A stretch of DNA of 64,000 nucleotides from Mesorhizobium sp. M4B.F.Ca.ET.058.02.1.1 (GTDB taxonomy: Bacteria; Pseudomonadota; Alphaproteobacteria; Rhizobiales; Rhizobiaceae). A program made the translations under genes and the position numbers. Where the stretch lies: positions 3,844,001 to 3,908,000 of the forward strand of contig NZ_CP034450.1 in assembly GCF_003952505.1 (NCBI RefSeq), written 5' to 3'. This document shows, piece by piece, positions 18,712 to 26,099 of the stretch; within the stretch, counting starts at the first letter, position 1, and every line of letters begins with the position of its first letter. The notes below the pieces were generated by a model that made no database searches, had not been told where the DNA came from, and saw nothing but the letters and a program-made list of their open reading frames with translations.

Positions 18712-19345
18712 GGGCTATGCGGAAAATCTCTGGCTCTTCTTCATCCTGCTGTTCGGGATCATCGCCGTGCCTGGCATGGACATGCTGTTCGTGCTGGCCA
18801 ATGCGCTGACCGGCGGCAGCAACAGAGGCCTTGCCGCGACCGGCGGCATCATGCTGGGCGGCATTGTGCACACGCTGAACGGCGCGATCGGCGTCGGCCT
18901 GCTCATGCATTTCGTACCGATCCTGTTCACGCCGCTGCTGGTCGCCGGCGCCGCCTACATGGCCTATATCGGCATCACGCTGATGCGCAGCTCCATCACC
19001 ATCGGCCAGGACGGGCCTTCCGGCAGCCGTTCCGCCTGGAAGGCGTTTCGCCAGGGGCTGATGACCTGCCTGATCAATCCGAAGGCCTACCTCTTCATCC
19101 TCGCCGTCTATCCGCAGTTCCTGAAGCCGGATTACGGCCCGATCTGGATGCAGGCGACCGTCATGGGGCTGATGACGATCGCCACGCAGGCCGCCATCTA
19201 TGGCGGGCTCGCGGTTACCGCCGGCCGCAGCCGTGAGCTACTGGTCGCCAACCCGCAGGCGACCGTCCTTGCCGGTCGGGCGGCGGGGCTGCTGCTGTTC
19301 GCGGTCTCGGTGTTCACCGCCTGGGAGGGATTGAGGGCGGCGTGA
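18710..19345 (+). CDS. LysE/RhtB-family exporter
   Basis: A 211-residue inner-membrane protein with about six hydrophobic segments; GMDMLFVLANALTGG near residues 21-35 and the loop NPKAYLF (about 124-130) are family-typical. The family exports amino acids or related metabolites; the substrate here is unknown. The start at 18710 is chosen over an upstream in-frame codon because the membrane protein begins MGYAENLWLFF. It is divergent from the YafY-type regulator. Confidence 0.88.
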   Translation: MGYAENLWLFFILLFGIIAVPGMDMLFVLANALTGGSNRGLAATGGIMLGGIVHTLNGAIGVGLLMHFVPILFTPLLVAGAAYMAYIGITLMRSSITIGQDGPSGSRSAWKAFRQGLMTCLINPKAYLFILAVYPQFLKPDYGPIWMQATVMGLMTIATQAAIYGGLAVTAGRSRELLVANPQATVLAGRAAGLLLFAVSVFTAWEGLRAA

Positions 19346-19438
19346 GCCTCAAGGGCCCACGCCGAGTTCCTTCCAGCATCCCGCATCCGTCTCGGCGCTG
19401 CGCGTCCGATCCACCTTCTCCCAGAGGGGAGTAGGAAG

Positions 19439-20530
19439 TCAGGCCGCGCCCTGCCGGGTCGCCAGCATTTCGCGTTTCACGGACCGGCGCCATTCGACCG
19501 CGCCGGCAAGCCCGTGCAGCACCGTCTCGGTGGTCGCCCAGTCGATGCAGCCATCGGTGATGCTCTGGCCGTAGGTGAGCGGCTTGCCCGGCACCACGTC
19601 CTGGCGGCCGGCGACGAGGTTGCTCTCGATCATGACGCCGATGATGCGCTCGTCGCCGGTCGCCACCTGGCCGGCCACGTCGGCCGCCACCTTGGGCTGG
19701 TTCTCCGGCCTCTTGCTGCTGTTGGCGTGGCTGACATCGATCATCAGACGCGGCGCGACCCCGATGCGTCCGAGTTCCGCAGCGGACGCGGCGACGCTCG
19801 CCGCGTCGTAGTTGGGCTGGATCCCGCCGCGCAGGATGACGTGGCAGTCCTCGTTGCCGGTGGTCGCCGCGATCGCGCTCCGCCCGCCCTTGGTCACCGC
19901 CATGAAATGATGCGGCTGCGCGGCCGATTTCACCGCCTCGGCGGCGATCCGAAGATTACCGTCGGTGCCGTTCTTGAAGCCGACCGGGCAGGAGAGGCCC
20001 GACGCCAGCTCGCGATGGATCTGGCTTTCGGTTGTGCGCGCGCCGATGGCGCCCCAGGCGACGAGGTCGGCGATGTATTGCGGCGTGGTCATATCGAGGA
20101 ACTCGGTCGCCGCCGGCAGGCCGAGATTGTTGACGGCGGCGAGCACGTTGCGCGCCATACGCAACCCCTTGTCGATGTTGAAGCTGCCGTCGAGGTCGGG
20201 ATCGTTGATCAGACCCTTCCAACCGACCGTGGTGCGCGGCTTCTCGAAATAGACGCGCATGACGATCTCGAGCCGGTCGGCAAGGGCTTCGCGCAGCGCC
20301 GCCAGACGGCTGGCGTAGTCCATCGCGGCGACCGGATCGTGGATCGAACAGGGGCCGACGATGACCAAAAGCCGGTCGTCGGCACCCGTCAGGATCGAAT
20401 GGATGGCGTTGCGCGACGCGGTAACGGTGCGCGTCGCCGTCAGCGTGCGCGGTATCTCGCGCATCACCTCTTCCGGCGTGCTCAGTTCCTTGAGGTCGGT
20501 GACCCGAAGGTCGTCTGTGGTGGTCAACAC
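19439..20530 (-). CDS. aroG: Class I DAHP synthase (GTG start) under attenuator control
   Basis: A 363-residue 3-deoxy-7-phosphoheptulonate synthase, the AroF/G/H type, joining PEP and erythrose 4-phosphate at the entry to aromatic biosynthesis. Motifs: VIVGPCSIHDP (about 55-65), RVYFEKPRTTVGWKG, GARTTESQIHR, KNGTDG and IDVSHANSSK (metal-site His). GTG at 20530 follows AGGAG by nine bases. Upstream lie a terminator hairpin and an aromatic-rich leader peptide, and the Shine-Dalgarno itself is in a small hairpin, so expression should respond to charged aromatic tRNAs. Most alphaproteobacteria also carry a class II enzyme. Confidence 0.94.
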   Translation of the reverse strand: MLTTTDDLRVTDLKELSTPEEVMREIPRTLTATRTVTASRNAIHSILTGADDRLLVIVGPCSIHDPVAAMDYASRLAALREALADRLEIVMRVYFEKPRTTVGWKGLINDPDLDGSFNIDKGLRMARNVLAAVNNLGLPAATEFLDMTTPQYIADLVAWGAIGARTTESQIHRELASGLSCPVGFKNGTDGNLRIAAEAVKSAAQPHHFMAVTKGGRSAIAATTGNEDCHVILRGGIQPNYDAASVAASAAELGRIGVAPRLMIDVSHANSSKRPENQPKVAADVAGQVATGDERIIGVMIESNLVAGRQDVVPGKPLTYGQSITDGCIDWATTETVLHGLAGAVEWRRSVKREMLATRQGAA

Positions 20531-20539
20531 GGCTTTCTG

Positions 20540-20553
20540 CTCCTGGTTAGGAG
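20540..20553 (-). promoter_or_regulatory. Hairpin holding the aroG Shine-Dalgarno
   Basis: On the minus strand CTCCT-AACC-AGGAG forms a 5-bp stem in which AGGAG is the aroG ribosome binding site. It may modulate translation after the attenuator. Confidence 0.4.
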
Positions 20554-20569
20554 ACCTGCCGGCTGAAAC

Positions 20570-20595
20570 AAAAAAGCCGCCAGGTCTGGCGGCTT
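20570..20595 (-). terminator. aroG attenuator terminator
   Basis: On the minus strand AAGCCGCCA-GACC-TGGCGGCTT (9-bp stem) is followed directly by more T residues, six T in a row at the 3' edge, a textbook intrinsic terminator. It sits 40 bases before the aroG start and 24 bases after the leader-peptide stop. Its 5' arm can pair instead with CTGGCGGC inside the leader coding sequence (20641-20648), an 8-bp antiterminator. Confidence 0.85.
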
Positions 20596-20618
20596 GTCGG
20601 ACTGTTTTGCTGCAATCT

Positions 20619-20705
20619 TCAGATCGAGCGCAATCCTCCCGCCGCCAGCGAGCTACCGTAGCTAAAGTACCAAAACGAGGCCGTCAGGTGGATCATGCGG
20701 CTCAT
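20619..20705 (-). CDS. Leader peptide of the aroG attenuator (28 residues, FWYFSY)
   Basis: A short reading frame ATG 20705 to TGA 20619 encodes 28 residues with the run SFWYFSYG at positions 10-17: five of six consecutive residues are Phe, Trp or Tyr. It ends 24 bases before the terminator. A second ATG at codon 4 is an alternative start; neither has a strong Shine-Dalgarno. Ribosome stalling at these codons would leave CTGGCGGC (codons 20-22) free to pair with the terminator's 5' arm. This fits ribosome-mediated attenuation by all three aromatic amino acids, the end products of the pathway. Confidence 0.82.
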   Translation of the reverse strand: MSRMIHLTASFWYFSYGSSLAAGGLRSI

Positions 20706-20750
20706 ATAGTCGAAGCCGAAGCGTTTGTCACGTGTCGTGTTGTAGCGGGC

Positions 20751-20838
20751 CAATTGGCGAAACCATTGATGACGGCGCCCCTCTCCCCGTCACTATACGG
20801 AGAGAGGATGCCGGAAGGCAGGTGAGGGGCGGCGCCTA
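20751..20838 (+). repeat. REP-like unit (family D), third copy
   Basis: Forward copy: CAATTGGCGAAACCATTGAT, then CCTCTCCCCGTCACTATACGG, GGATGCCGGAAGGCAGG and a GGGGCGGCGCC tail. It is closely similar over its full length to the reverse complement of 4994-5092. Confidence 0.75.
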
Positions 20839-20898
20839 CGGCAGAAAGACAAGGCCAGGCGGAGATATCGGCCTTCAACCTGAGTTTGGACCCATAGC

Positions 20899-20962
20899 TG
20901 TCAAAGTCGGCGCTGCCCCTCATTGCCCTGCCGGGCATTTCTCCCCGTATAGTGACGAAAGG
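20899..20962 (-). repeat. REP-like unit (family D), fourth copy, inverted
   Basis: Reverse copy: GTCGGCGCTGCCCCTCATTG, then CCCTGCCGGGCATTTCTCCC and CGTATAGTGACG. With 20751-20838 it makes an inverted pair in the 277-base gap between the aroG leader and the SDR gene; nothing else is seen there. Confidence 0.72.
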
Positions 20963-20982
20963 GCTGGCCGCAGCGCCGGCCC

Positions 20983-21777
20983 TTACTCGCCGATCACGCC
21001 GGCGACGTTCTGGTCATAGTCGACCAGCGAGCCGGTCATGACGCCGGCCTGCGGGCTCAGCATATAGGTGATCAGCCGGGCAAGCTGCGCGGGCTTGACC
21101 AATTGGCCCATCGGCTGCGCGGCCTCGGCCTTTTCCAGCCAGTCGTCCGGCGCGTCGTGCCACTTCTTCTGCACGATCGCCTCGCCCTCTGTGTCCATCC
21201 AGCCGGGCAGCACGGCGTTGCAGCGGATGCGGTTCCTCCGATAGGAGCTGGCGACATTCTTGGTCAGCGTCATCAGCGCGCCCTTGCTGGTCGAATAGGG
21301 CGTCAGGAAGGACTGTCCGGCATGCGCCGACATCGACAGCACGTTGACGATCGAGCCCGGCGCCTTACGCGCCAGAAGATGCGCGACCAGGCCCTGCATC
21401 AGGAAGAAGGGGCCGCGTACATTGGTGTCGAAAATCTGGTCGAAGACGTCCTCTGTCGTTTCGATAAGCGAGCCGCGCGCCGAGGTGGCGGCGGCGTTGA
21501 CCAGCGCGTTCAGCGTGCCGAAATGCGCGATCGCCGTGTCGACAGCGCGCTTGCAGTCGGCGACCCTGGCGACGTCGGCGCTGATGAAGATGGCGTCGAC
21601 GCCGCCCTTCTTCAGCGCCGCGACGGCCTTGTCGCCCTTCTCCTGCGAGCGGCCGACCAGCGCCAGCGCGCGGCAGCCCTCGTCGGCCAGCGCCTCGGCG
21701 ACGGCGAAGCCGATACCTTGCGCGCCGCCGGTGACGATGGCGCGCGTTTCCGAATTGCGACCGGCCAAACCGCTCAT
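20983..21777 (-). CDS. Short-chain dehydrogenase/reductase in the inositol transport operon
   Basis: A 264-residue SDR with the cofactor motif TGGAQGIG (residues 16-23), the NAAATS region and catalytic Ser plus YSTSK. GGAGAAC precedes the ATG at 21777. It is the last gene of ibpA-iatP-iatA-idhA-SDR and lies 31 bases after idhA, so it probably oxidises or reduces an inositol isomer or an inosose; the substrate is not evident. Confidence 0.88.
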   Translation of the reverse strand: MSGLAGRNSETRAIVTGGAQGIGFAVAEALADEGCRALALVGRSQEKGDKAVAALKKGGVDAIFISADVARVADCKRAVDTAIAHFGTLNALVNAAATSARGSLIETTEDVFDQIFDTNVRGPFFLMQGLVAHLLARKAPGSIVNVLSMSAHAGQSFLTPYSTSKGALMTLTKNVASSYRRNRIRCNAVLPGWMDTEGEAIVQKKWHDAPDDWLEKAEAAQPMGQLVKPAQLARLITYMLSPQAGVMTGSLVDYDQNVAGVIGE

Positions 21778-21808
21778 CGCTGTTCTCCTGTGTTCGAATT
21801 CAAAAAGC

Positions 21809-22801
21809 TCAGTCGACGCGAACAGTCTTGCCGGTCTTCGCCGACTTCAGCGCGGCGTCCGCAAGCTTCAGCGCCACAAGGCCGTCCGTTCCGCTTGGCG
21901 CCGCCTTCTTGCCCTTGGTTGCCGCGCCGATGAAGGCGGCGATCTCGTTGGCGTAGGCGTCGAGGTAGCGGGTCATGAAGAAGTCGTGCAGCGGCGGGCG
22001 GGTGTAGCCCTTGTCGTTGGCGAGCTCGATCGACACCGGCCGCTGGTTCTCGGCGGCGACCATGCCCTTCGAGCCGTGCACCTCGATGCGCTGGTCGTAG
22101 CCATAGGTGGCGCGACGCGAGTTGGAGATGACGGCCTGCTTGCCCGACGCGGTTTCCAGGATGACGCTGACCGAGTCGAAATCGCCGGCCTCGCCGATCT
22201 TCTTGTCGACCAGCACCGAGGCATGGGCGCTGACCGCCACCGGCTCCTCGCCGAGCAGGAAGCGCGCCATGTCGAAATCGTGGATGGTCATATCGCGGAA
22301 GATGCCGCCCGAGCGGGCGATGTACTCGAGCGGCGGCGCGCCCGGATCGCGCGAGGTGATGGTGACCATCTCGACCGCGCCAATGGCGCCGTCATCGATC
22401 GCCTTGCGCACGGCGGCGAAATGCGGGTCGAAGCGGCGGTTGAAGCCTACCATCAGCGTGGCGCCGGCCTTCTCGACCACGGCCAGGCATTTTTCCACGC
22501 GCTTGAAGTCGAGGTCGATCGGCTTCTCGCAGAAGATCGCCTTGCCGGCCTTGGCAAAGCGCTCGATGAGGTCGGCATGGGTGTCGGTGGGCGTGCAGAT
22601 GATGACGGCGTCGATGTCCTTGGCCTTCTCGATGGCCTCGATGCTGCGCACTTCGGCGCCATAGGCCGAGGCCAGATCGCTCGCCGCCTTCTCGAAAGCA
22701 TCGGCAACGGCAACCAGTTTTGCGTCGGGATTGGAGCCGACGGCGCGGGCATGGACCTTGCCGATGCGGCCGGCGCCGAGAAGAGCGAAGCGGATAGTCA
22801 T
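21809..22801 (-). CDS. idhA: Inositol 2-dehydrogenase IdhA
   Basis: A 330-residue Gfo/Idh/MocA enzyme oxidising myo-inositol to 2-keto-myo-inositol with NAD. Rossmann motif GAGRIGKVHA (residues 8-17), catalytic EKPIDLD (about 94-100), and the active-site pair in FRDMTIHDFDMARF (Asp and His, near 168-181). The ATG at 22801 follows AGGA. Its position behind a sugar ABC transporter and its length and motifs fit rhizobial IdhA rather than a generic family member. Confidence 0.9.
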   Translation of the reverse strand: MTIRFALLGAGRIGKVHARAVGSNPDAKLVAVADAFEKAASDLASAYGAEVRSIEAIEKAKDIDAVIICTPTDTHADLIERFAKAGKAIFCEKPIDLDFKRVEKCLAVVEKAGATLMVGFNRRFDPHFAAVRKAIDDGAIGAVEMVTITSRDPGAPPLEYIARSGGIFRDMTIHDFDMARFLLGEEPVAVSAHASVLVDKKIGEAGDFDSVSVILETASGKQAVISNSRRATYGYDQRIEVHGSKGMVAAENQRPVSIELANDKGYTRPPLHDFFMTRYLDAYANEIAAFIGAATKGKKAAPSGTDGLVALKLADAALKSAKTGKTVRVD

Positions 22802-22881
22802 GAATTGTCCTTTGAGGTGGTTCTAAAACATGTCCGCGCCTCTAGGCGCGGACGATCTGGTTGGTCCCGTCGTGACGCCCG

Positions 22882-23652
22882 TCAGGCCGCCTGGAGCTCC
22901 GCCTGCCCGGTCTTGGCGCCGGTGATGTAGGCGACGATGTCGTTGCCGTCGGTGTCCTGCTTGCGCAAATTGGCGACGATCTTGCCGCGCCGGAAGACGA
23001 CGATGCGGTCGACCAGGTCGAACACCTGGCGCATGTTGTGGCTGATCAGGATCAGCGGTTCGCCATTCTCCTTCAGCGTGCGGATGATGTTTTCGACCTG
23101 CGCCGTCTCCTGCACGCCAAGGGCCGCCGTCGGCTCGTCCATGATGATCAGCTTGGAGGCGAAGGTCGCTGTGCGGGCGATCGCCACGCACTGGCGCTGG
23201 CCGCCCGACATGTGGCGGATGGTGCTCGAGAGGTTCGGGATCTTCACCGCGGTGCGGACCAATGCCGCCTCGGTCGCCTTGCGCATGAATTTGCGGTCGA
23301 GGATCGAGAAGGGGCCGAGATTGAACAACACCTTCTCGCGGCCGAGGAAGAGGTTGGACGGCACGTCGAGATCGTCGGCGAGCGCGAGGTTCTGGAACAC
23401 GGTCTCGATGCCGGCCTCGCGCGCCTCGATCGGCCCGGCGAAGTTCACTTCCTTGCCGTCGAACCAGACCTTGCCGTCGGTTCGCTGCTCGACGCCGGTG
23501 ATCTGGCGCACGAAGGTCGACTTGCCGGCGCCGTTGTCGCCCATGATGGCGACATGCTCGCCCTTGCGCAGTTCGAAGTTCGCGCCTTCGAGAGCATGCA
23601 CGCCGCCATAGCGCTTGGTCAGGTTTTCGGTCTTGAGGACGATGTCCGACAT
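22882..23652 (-). CDS. iatA: Inositol ABC transporter ATP-binding protein (single ABC domain)
   Basis: A 256-residue single-domain ATPase: Walker A GDNGAGKST (about 37-45), signature MSGGQRQ, Walker B LIIMDEPTAALG, switch His in LISHN. Sugar ABC ATPases of this class are usually double; the single-domain form resembles FrcA-like proteins. The start at 23652 (MSDIVLK) is two bases after the permease stop; the longer frame overlaps the permease. The inositol assignment rests on the linked idhA and is inferred. Confidence 0.85.
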   Translation of the reverse strand: MSDIVLKTENLTKRYGGVHALEGANFELRKGEHVAIMGDNGAGKSTFVRQITGVEQRTDGKVWFDGKEVNFAGPIEAREAGIETVFQNLALADDLDVPSNLFLGREKVLFNLGPFSILDRKFMRKATEAALVRTAVKIPNLSSTIRHMSGGQRQCVAIARTATFASKLIIMDEPTAALGVQETAQVENIIRTLKENGEPLILISHNMRQVFDLVDRIVVFRRGKIVANLRKQDTDGNDIVAYITGAKTGQAELQAA

Positions 23653-23654
23653 GG

Positions 23655-24731
23655 TCAAGCTCCTATCGCGCGGCGACGCTGGCGCCATTGATCGAGAACC
23701 ACCGCGCCGACGATGATCACGCCCTTGACCATCTCCTGGTAGTAGGCGTCGAGGCGCAGGAAGGTAAAGCCGGAAATGATGACGCCGAAGATCAGCGAGC
23801 CGATGACGGTGCCGATGATCGAGCCGCGGCCGCCCGACAGCGAGACGCCGCCGATGACCGCCATGGCGATCGCATCGAGCTCGTACATCACGCCCATGCC
23901 GGCCTGGGCGGTGAGGTTCTTGGAGGACAGCACCACCGCGGCAACGGAAGCGAGAATGCCGGCGATGACATAGACCAGCACCTTGTGGTTGGCGATCTTG
24001 ATGCCGGACATGCGTGCGGCGTCCTCATTGGAGCCGATGGCGTAACAGTGCTTGCCGTATCTGGTGTAGCTCAAGATGAGCTGGAACAGGATCGCCAGCG
24101 AAATGAAGATGATAACCGGCATCAGGCCCTTGCCGATGGCGGCGAAACTGTCGGTCGGAAACGAGATCGGTTGACCCTTCGACCACCATTTGGCGATGCC
24201 GCGCGCGGTGACCATCATGCCGAGCGTGGCGATGAAGGGCGGGATGCGCGTATAGGCGATCAGCGCACCGTTGATCAGGCCGGCGATAAGACCGCAAGAG
24301 ATGGCGACGAGCAGCGGGACGATCACGGGCAGGTCGGTCCAGCCCTGCGCCAGGAACATCGCCTTGGGGTTCGGGTTGCCATTGACCGTCGCTACCTGGG
24401 CAAAGCTCATGGCGATCATCGCCGTCGCGCCGACGATCGAGCCCGAGGACAGGTCGATGCCGCCGCTGATGATCACCTGCGTCACGCCGATAGCGATGAT
24501 GCCGACGATCGAAACCTGCAGGATGATGATCTGCAGGCGGGCCTCGTTGAAGATCCGGCCAACGTCGCTGCGGGTGTTGAACAGGAAGCTGTCACCAAGA
24601 AAGATCCGGCCGATCAACTCGAAGACGACAACGAGAATTACCAGCGCCAGGAAAACGTTGAACTCGGCCGGCCATGCGCGTTTCTTCGCATCGTAGGTCA
24701 GCCCGCCGACGCCATGAGATGTCTGTGCCAC
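23655..24731 (-). CDS. iatP: Inositol ABC transporter permease (GTG start)
   Basis: A 358-residue polytopic membrane protein of the RbsC-like family with a first membrane span at about 25-46, ISGGIDLSSGS near 108-118 and IGGVSLSGGRGSIIG near 292-306. GTG at 24731 follows GGAGGA. It is coupled to the ATPase (two-base gap). Confidence 0.88.
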   Translation of the reverse strand: MAQTSHGVGGLTYDAKKRAWPAEFNVFLALVILVVVFELIGRIFLGDSFLFNTRSDVGRIFNEARLQIIILQVSIVGIIAIGVTQVIISGGIDLSSGSIVGATAMIAMSFAQVATVNGNPNPKAMFLAQGWTDLPVIVPLLVAISCGLIAGLINGALIAYTRIPPFIATLGMMVTARGIAKWWSKGQPISFPTDSFAAIGKGLMPVIIFISLAILFQLILSYTRYGKHCYAIGSNEDAARMSGIKIANHKVLVYVIAGILASVAAVVLSSKNLTAQAGMGVMYELDAIAMAVIGGVSLSGGRGSIIGTVIGSLIFGVIISGFTFLRLDAYYQEMVKGVIIVGAVVLDQWRQRRRAIGA

Positions 24732-24757
24732 GTGTTTTCCTCCGTCGGCCGCGTTCG

Positions 24758-24784
24758 CCCTCCCGCCGGTTCGGGCGGTGAGGG
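24758..24784 (-). terminator. Intercistronic hairpin after ibpA
   Basis: On the minus strand CCCTC-A-CCGCC / GGCGG-GAGGG forms a 10-bp stem with one bulged A and a 6-base loop, between ibpA and the permease. No U-tract follows. As in the first ABC operon, it probably keeps binding-protein mRNA in excess. Confidence 0.5.
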
Positions 24785-24846
24785 AAAATGGGGAGCGGCG
24801 CCGTTGTTATGATTTGATGCGCCGCTCCGTTTAGCCTAGCGCAGCC

Positions 24847-25788
24847 TCAGTTCTTCTTCAGGAACTTGTCGATGTTGGCCGGCGTGACGAGTTGGAACGG
24901 GATATAGACCTTGTGTTCCACCTTCTCGCCCTTGGCGAGCTTCAGCGCGGCGTCCAGCGCGCCGGCGCCCTGGCCAGCGGCGTCCTGGAACACCGTCACG
25001 TCGAGATCGCCCGCCTGCATTGCGGCAAGCGCGTCCTGGGTGGCGTCGACGCCGCCGACGACCACCGACTTCATGTCGATGTTGGCGGCCTTCATCGCCT
25101 GAATGGCGCCGATGGCGCTTTCGTCGTTGTTGGCGATGACGCCATCGAAGGGCTTGCCGGCCGACAACCAGTTGGTCATCAGGTTCTGGGCCTCGTCACG
25201 CTTCCAGTTCGAGGTCTGCTTGTCGATGATCTTGATGAAGCTGCAGTCCGGCGTAGCAATGACTTCCTCGATGTCCTTGGTGCGCTGCACCGCGGCCTGG
25301 TTGGAAAGCTCGCCCATGATCACGTAGACATTGGCTTCCTTCTTGCCCGCTTCCTTGAACAGGCGGCAGGCTTCCTGGGTTTCCAACGTGCCGGATTCAG
25401 CCTCGTTCGAGGCGACGAAGGCTTGGTTGTCCGGCAGCGTATCGACGTTGACCGGCTCGCGGTTGACATAGACCAGCGGGATCTTGGCCGCGGCAGCCGC
25501 GTCCGACATCGCCTGGGTGGCCGAGGTATCGACCGGGTTGACGATGATGGCGTCGACGCCCGAGGCGGCGAAGTTCTTGATCTGGTCAAGCTGCTTGGCG
25601 ACGTCGTTCTGCGCGTCTTCGACCTGCAGTTCGACACCGCTCATGCCCTTGGCCTGCGCGATCATGCCGTTGCGCAGAACGGTCAGGAAGTTGTCGTCGA
25701 AAAGCGCCATCGAAACGCCGATCTTGGCGGCGAAGGCGGACGAACTCATAAGCGCCGACAGTGCGACGCCCAAAAGCAGTTTCTTCAT
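24847..25788 (-). CDS. ibpA: Inositol ABC transporter substrate-binding protein
   Basis: A 313-residue periplasmic binding protein with a signal peptide (MKKLLLGVALSALMSSSAFA, then AKIGVSMALFDDNFL). The ATG at 25788 follows AGGAG. Binding-cleft pattern: FDDNFLTVLRNGM at the N-lobe and ANNDESAIGAI / GGVDATQDAL in the C-lobe. First gene of a five-gene operon containing idhA; I infer myo-inositol or a close relative as ligand. Four palindromes, including an IolR-type and a LacI-type site, lie upstream. Confidence 0.87.
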   Translation of the reverse strand: MKKLLLGVALSALMSSSAFAAKIGVSMALFDDNFLTVLRNGMIAQAKGMSGVELQVEDAQNDVAKQLDQIKNFAASGVDAIIVNPVDTSATQAMSDAAAAAKIPLVYVNREPVNVDTLPDNQAFVASNEAESGTLETQEACRLFKEAGKKEANVYVIMGELSNQAAVQRTKDIEEVIATPDCSFIKIIDKQTSNWKRDEAQNLMTNWLSAGKPFDGVIANNDESAIGAIQAMKAANIDMKSVVVGGVDATQDALAAMQAGDLDVTVFQDAAGQGAGALDAALKLAKGEKVEHKVYIPFQLVTPANIDKFLKKN

Positions 25789-25920
25789 TGTATTTCTCCT
25801 CCACATTGGTGTCCGGCTGCACCGATCTTTTGCCCGGAATCCCCGATCTCCCGAGGAATCTCTCCCGCTTTCTATTCCGGTTCCGGAGGGCGCCCTTTGC
25901 ATGATGGAACGCCAAGTCCT

Positions 25921-25945
25921 CTGTTTGAAACAGATGTTCCGGAAC
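25921..25945. promoter_or_regulatory. Two adjacent perfect palindromes upstream of ibpA
   Basis: CTGTTT-G-AAACAG at 25921-25933 and GTTCCGGAAC at 25936-25945 lie in the 311-base ibpA promoter region. The binding protein is unknown; either could be part of a regulator site or a small mRNA hairpin. Confidence 0.45.
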
Positions 25946-25969
25946 GAAAGAACCAAAATACCCAGTTCG

Positions 25970-25985
25970 TGAAATATTTATTCCA
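25970..25985 (+). promoter_or_regulatory. Candidate IolR operator upstream of ibpA
   Basis: TGAAAT-ATTT-ATTCCA fits the same TGRAAT-N4-ATTCCA pattern seen twice before iolC, 10 kb away. It would place the transporter in the IolR regulon. Confidence 0.58.
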
Positions 25986-26044
25986 TTTCAGGCGGCGGCG
26001 TCAAGGGCGAATCGGAAGCCCGGCGCCGGATTTTCGGACTGGCC

Positions 26045-26059
26045 TGATAGATTCTATCA
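26045..26059. promoter_or_regulatory. Candidate operator of the adjacent LacI regulator, ibpA side
   Basis: TGATAGA-T-TCTATCA is a perfect 15-base palindrome between ibpA and the LacI gene. Related sequences lie upstream of the LacI gene at 27180-27214. Confidence 0.65.
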
Positions 26060-26099
26060 TTTCGCCTGGCCGGCGCGCCGGCACGTGGATGCCGTGCGG

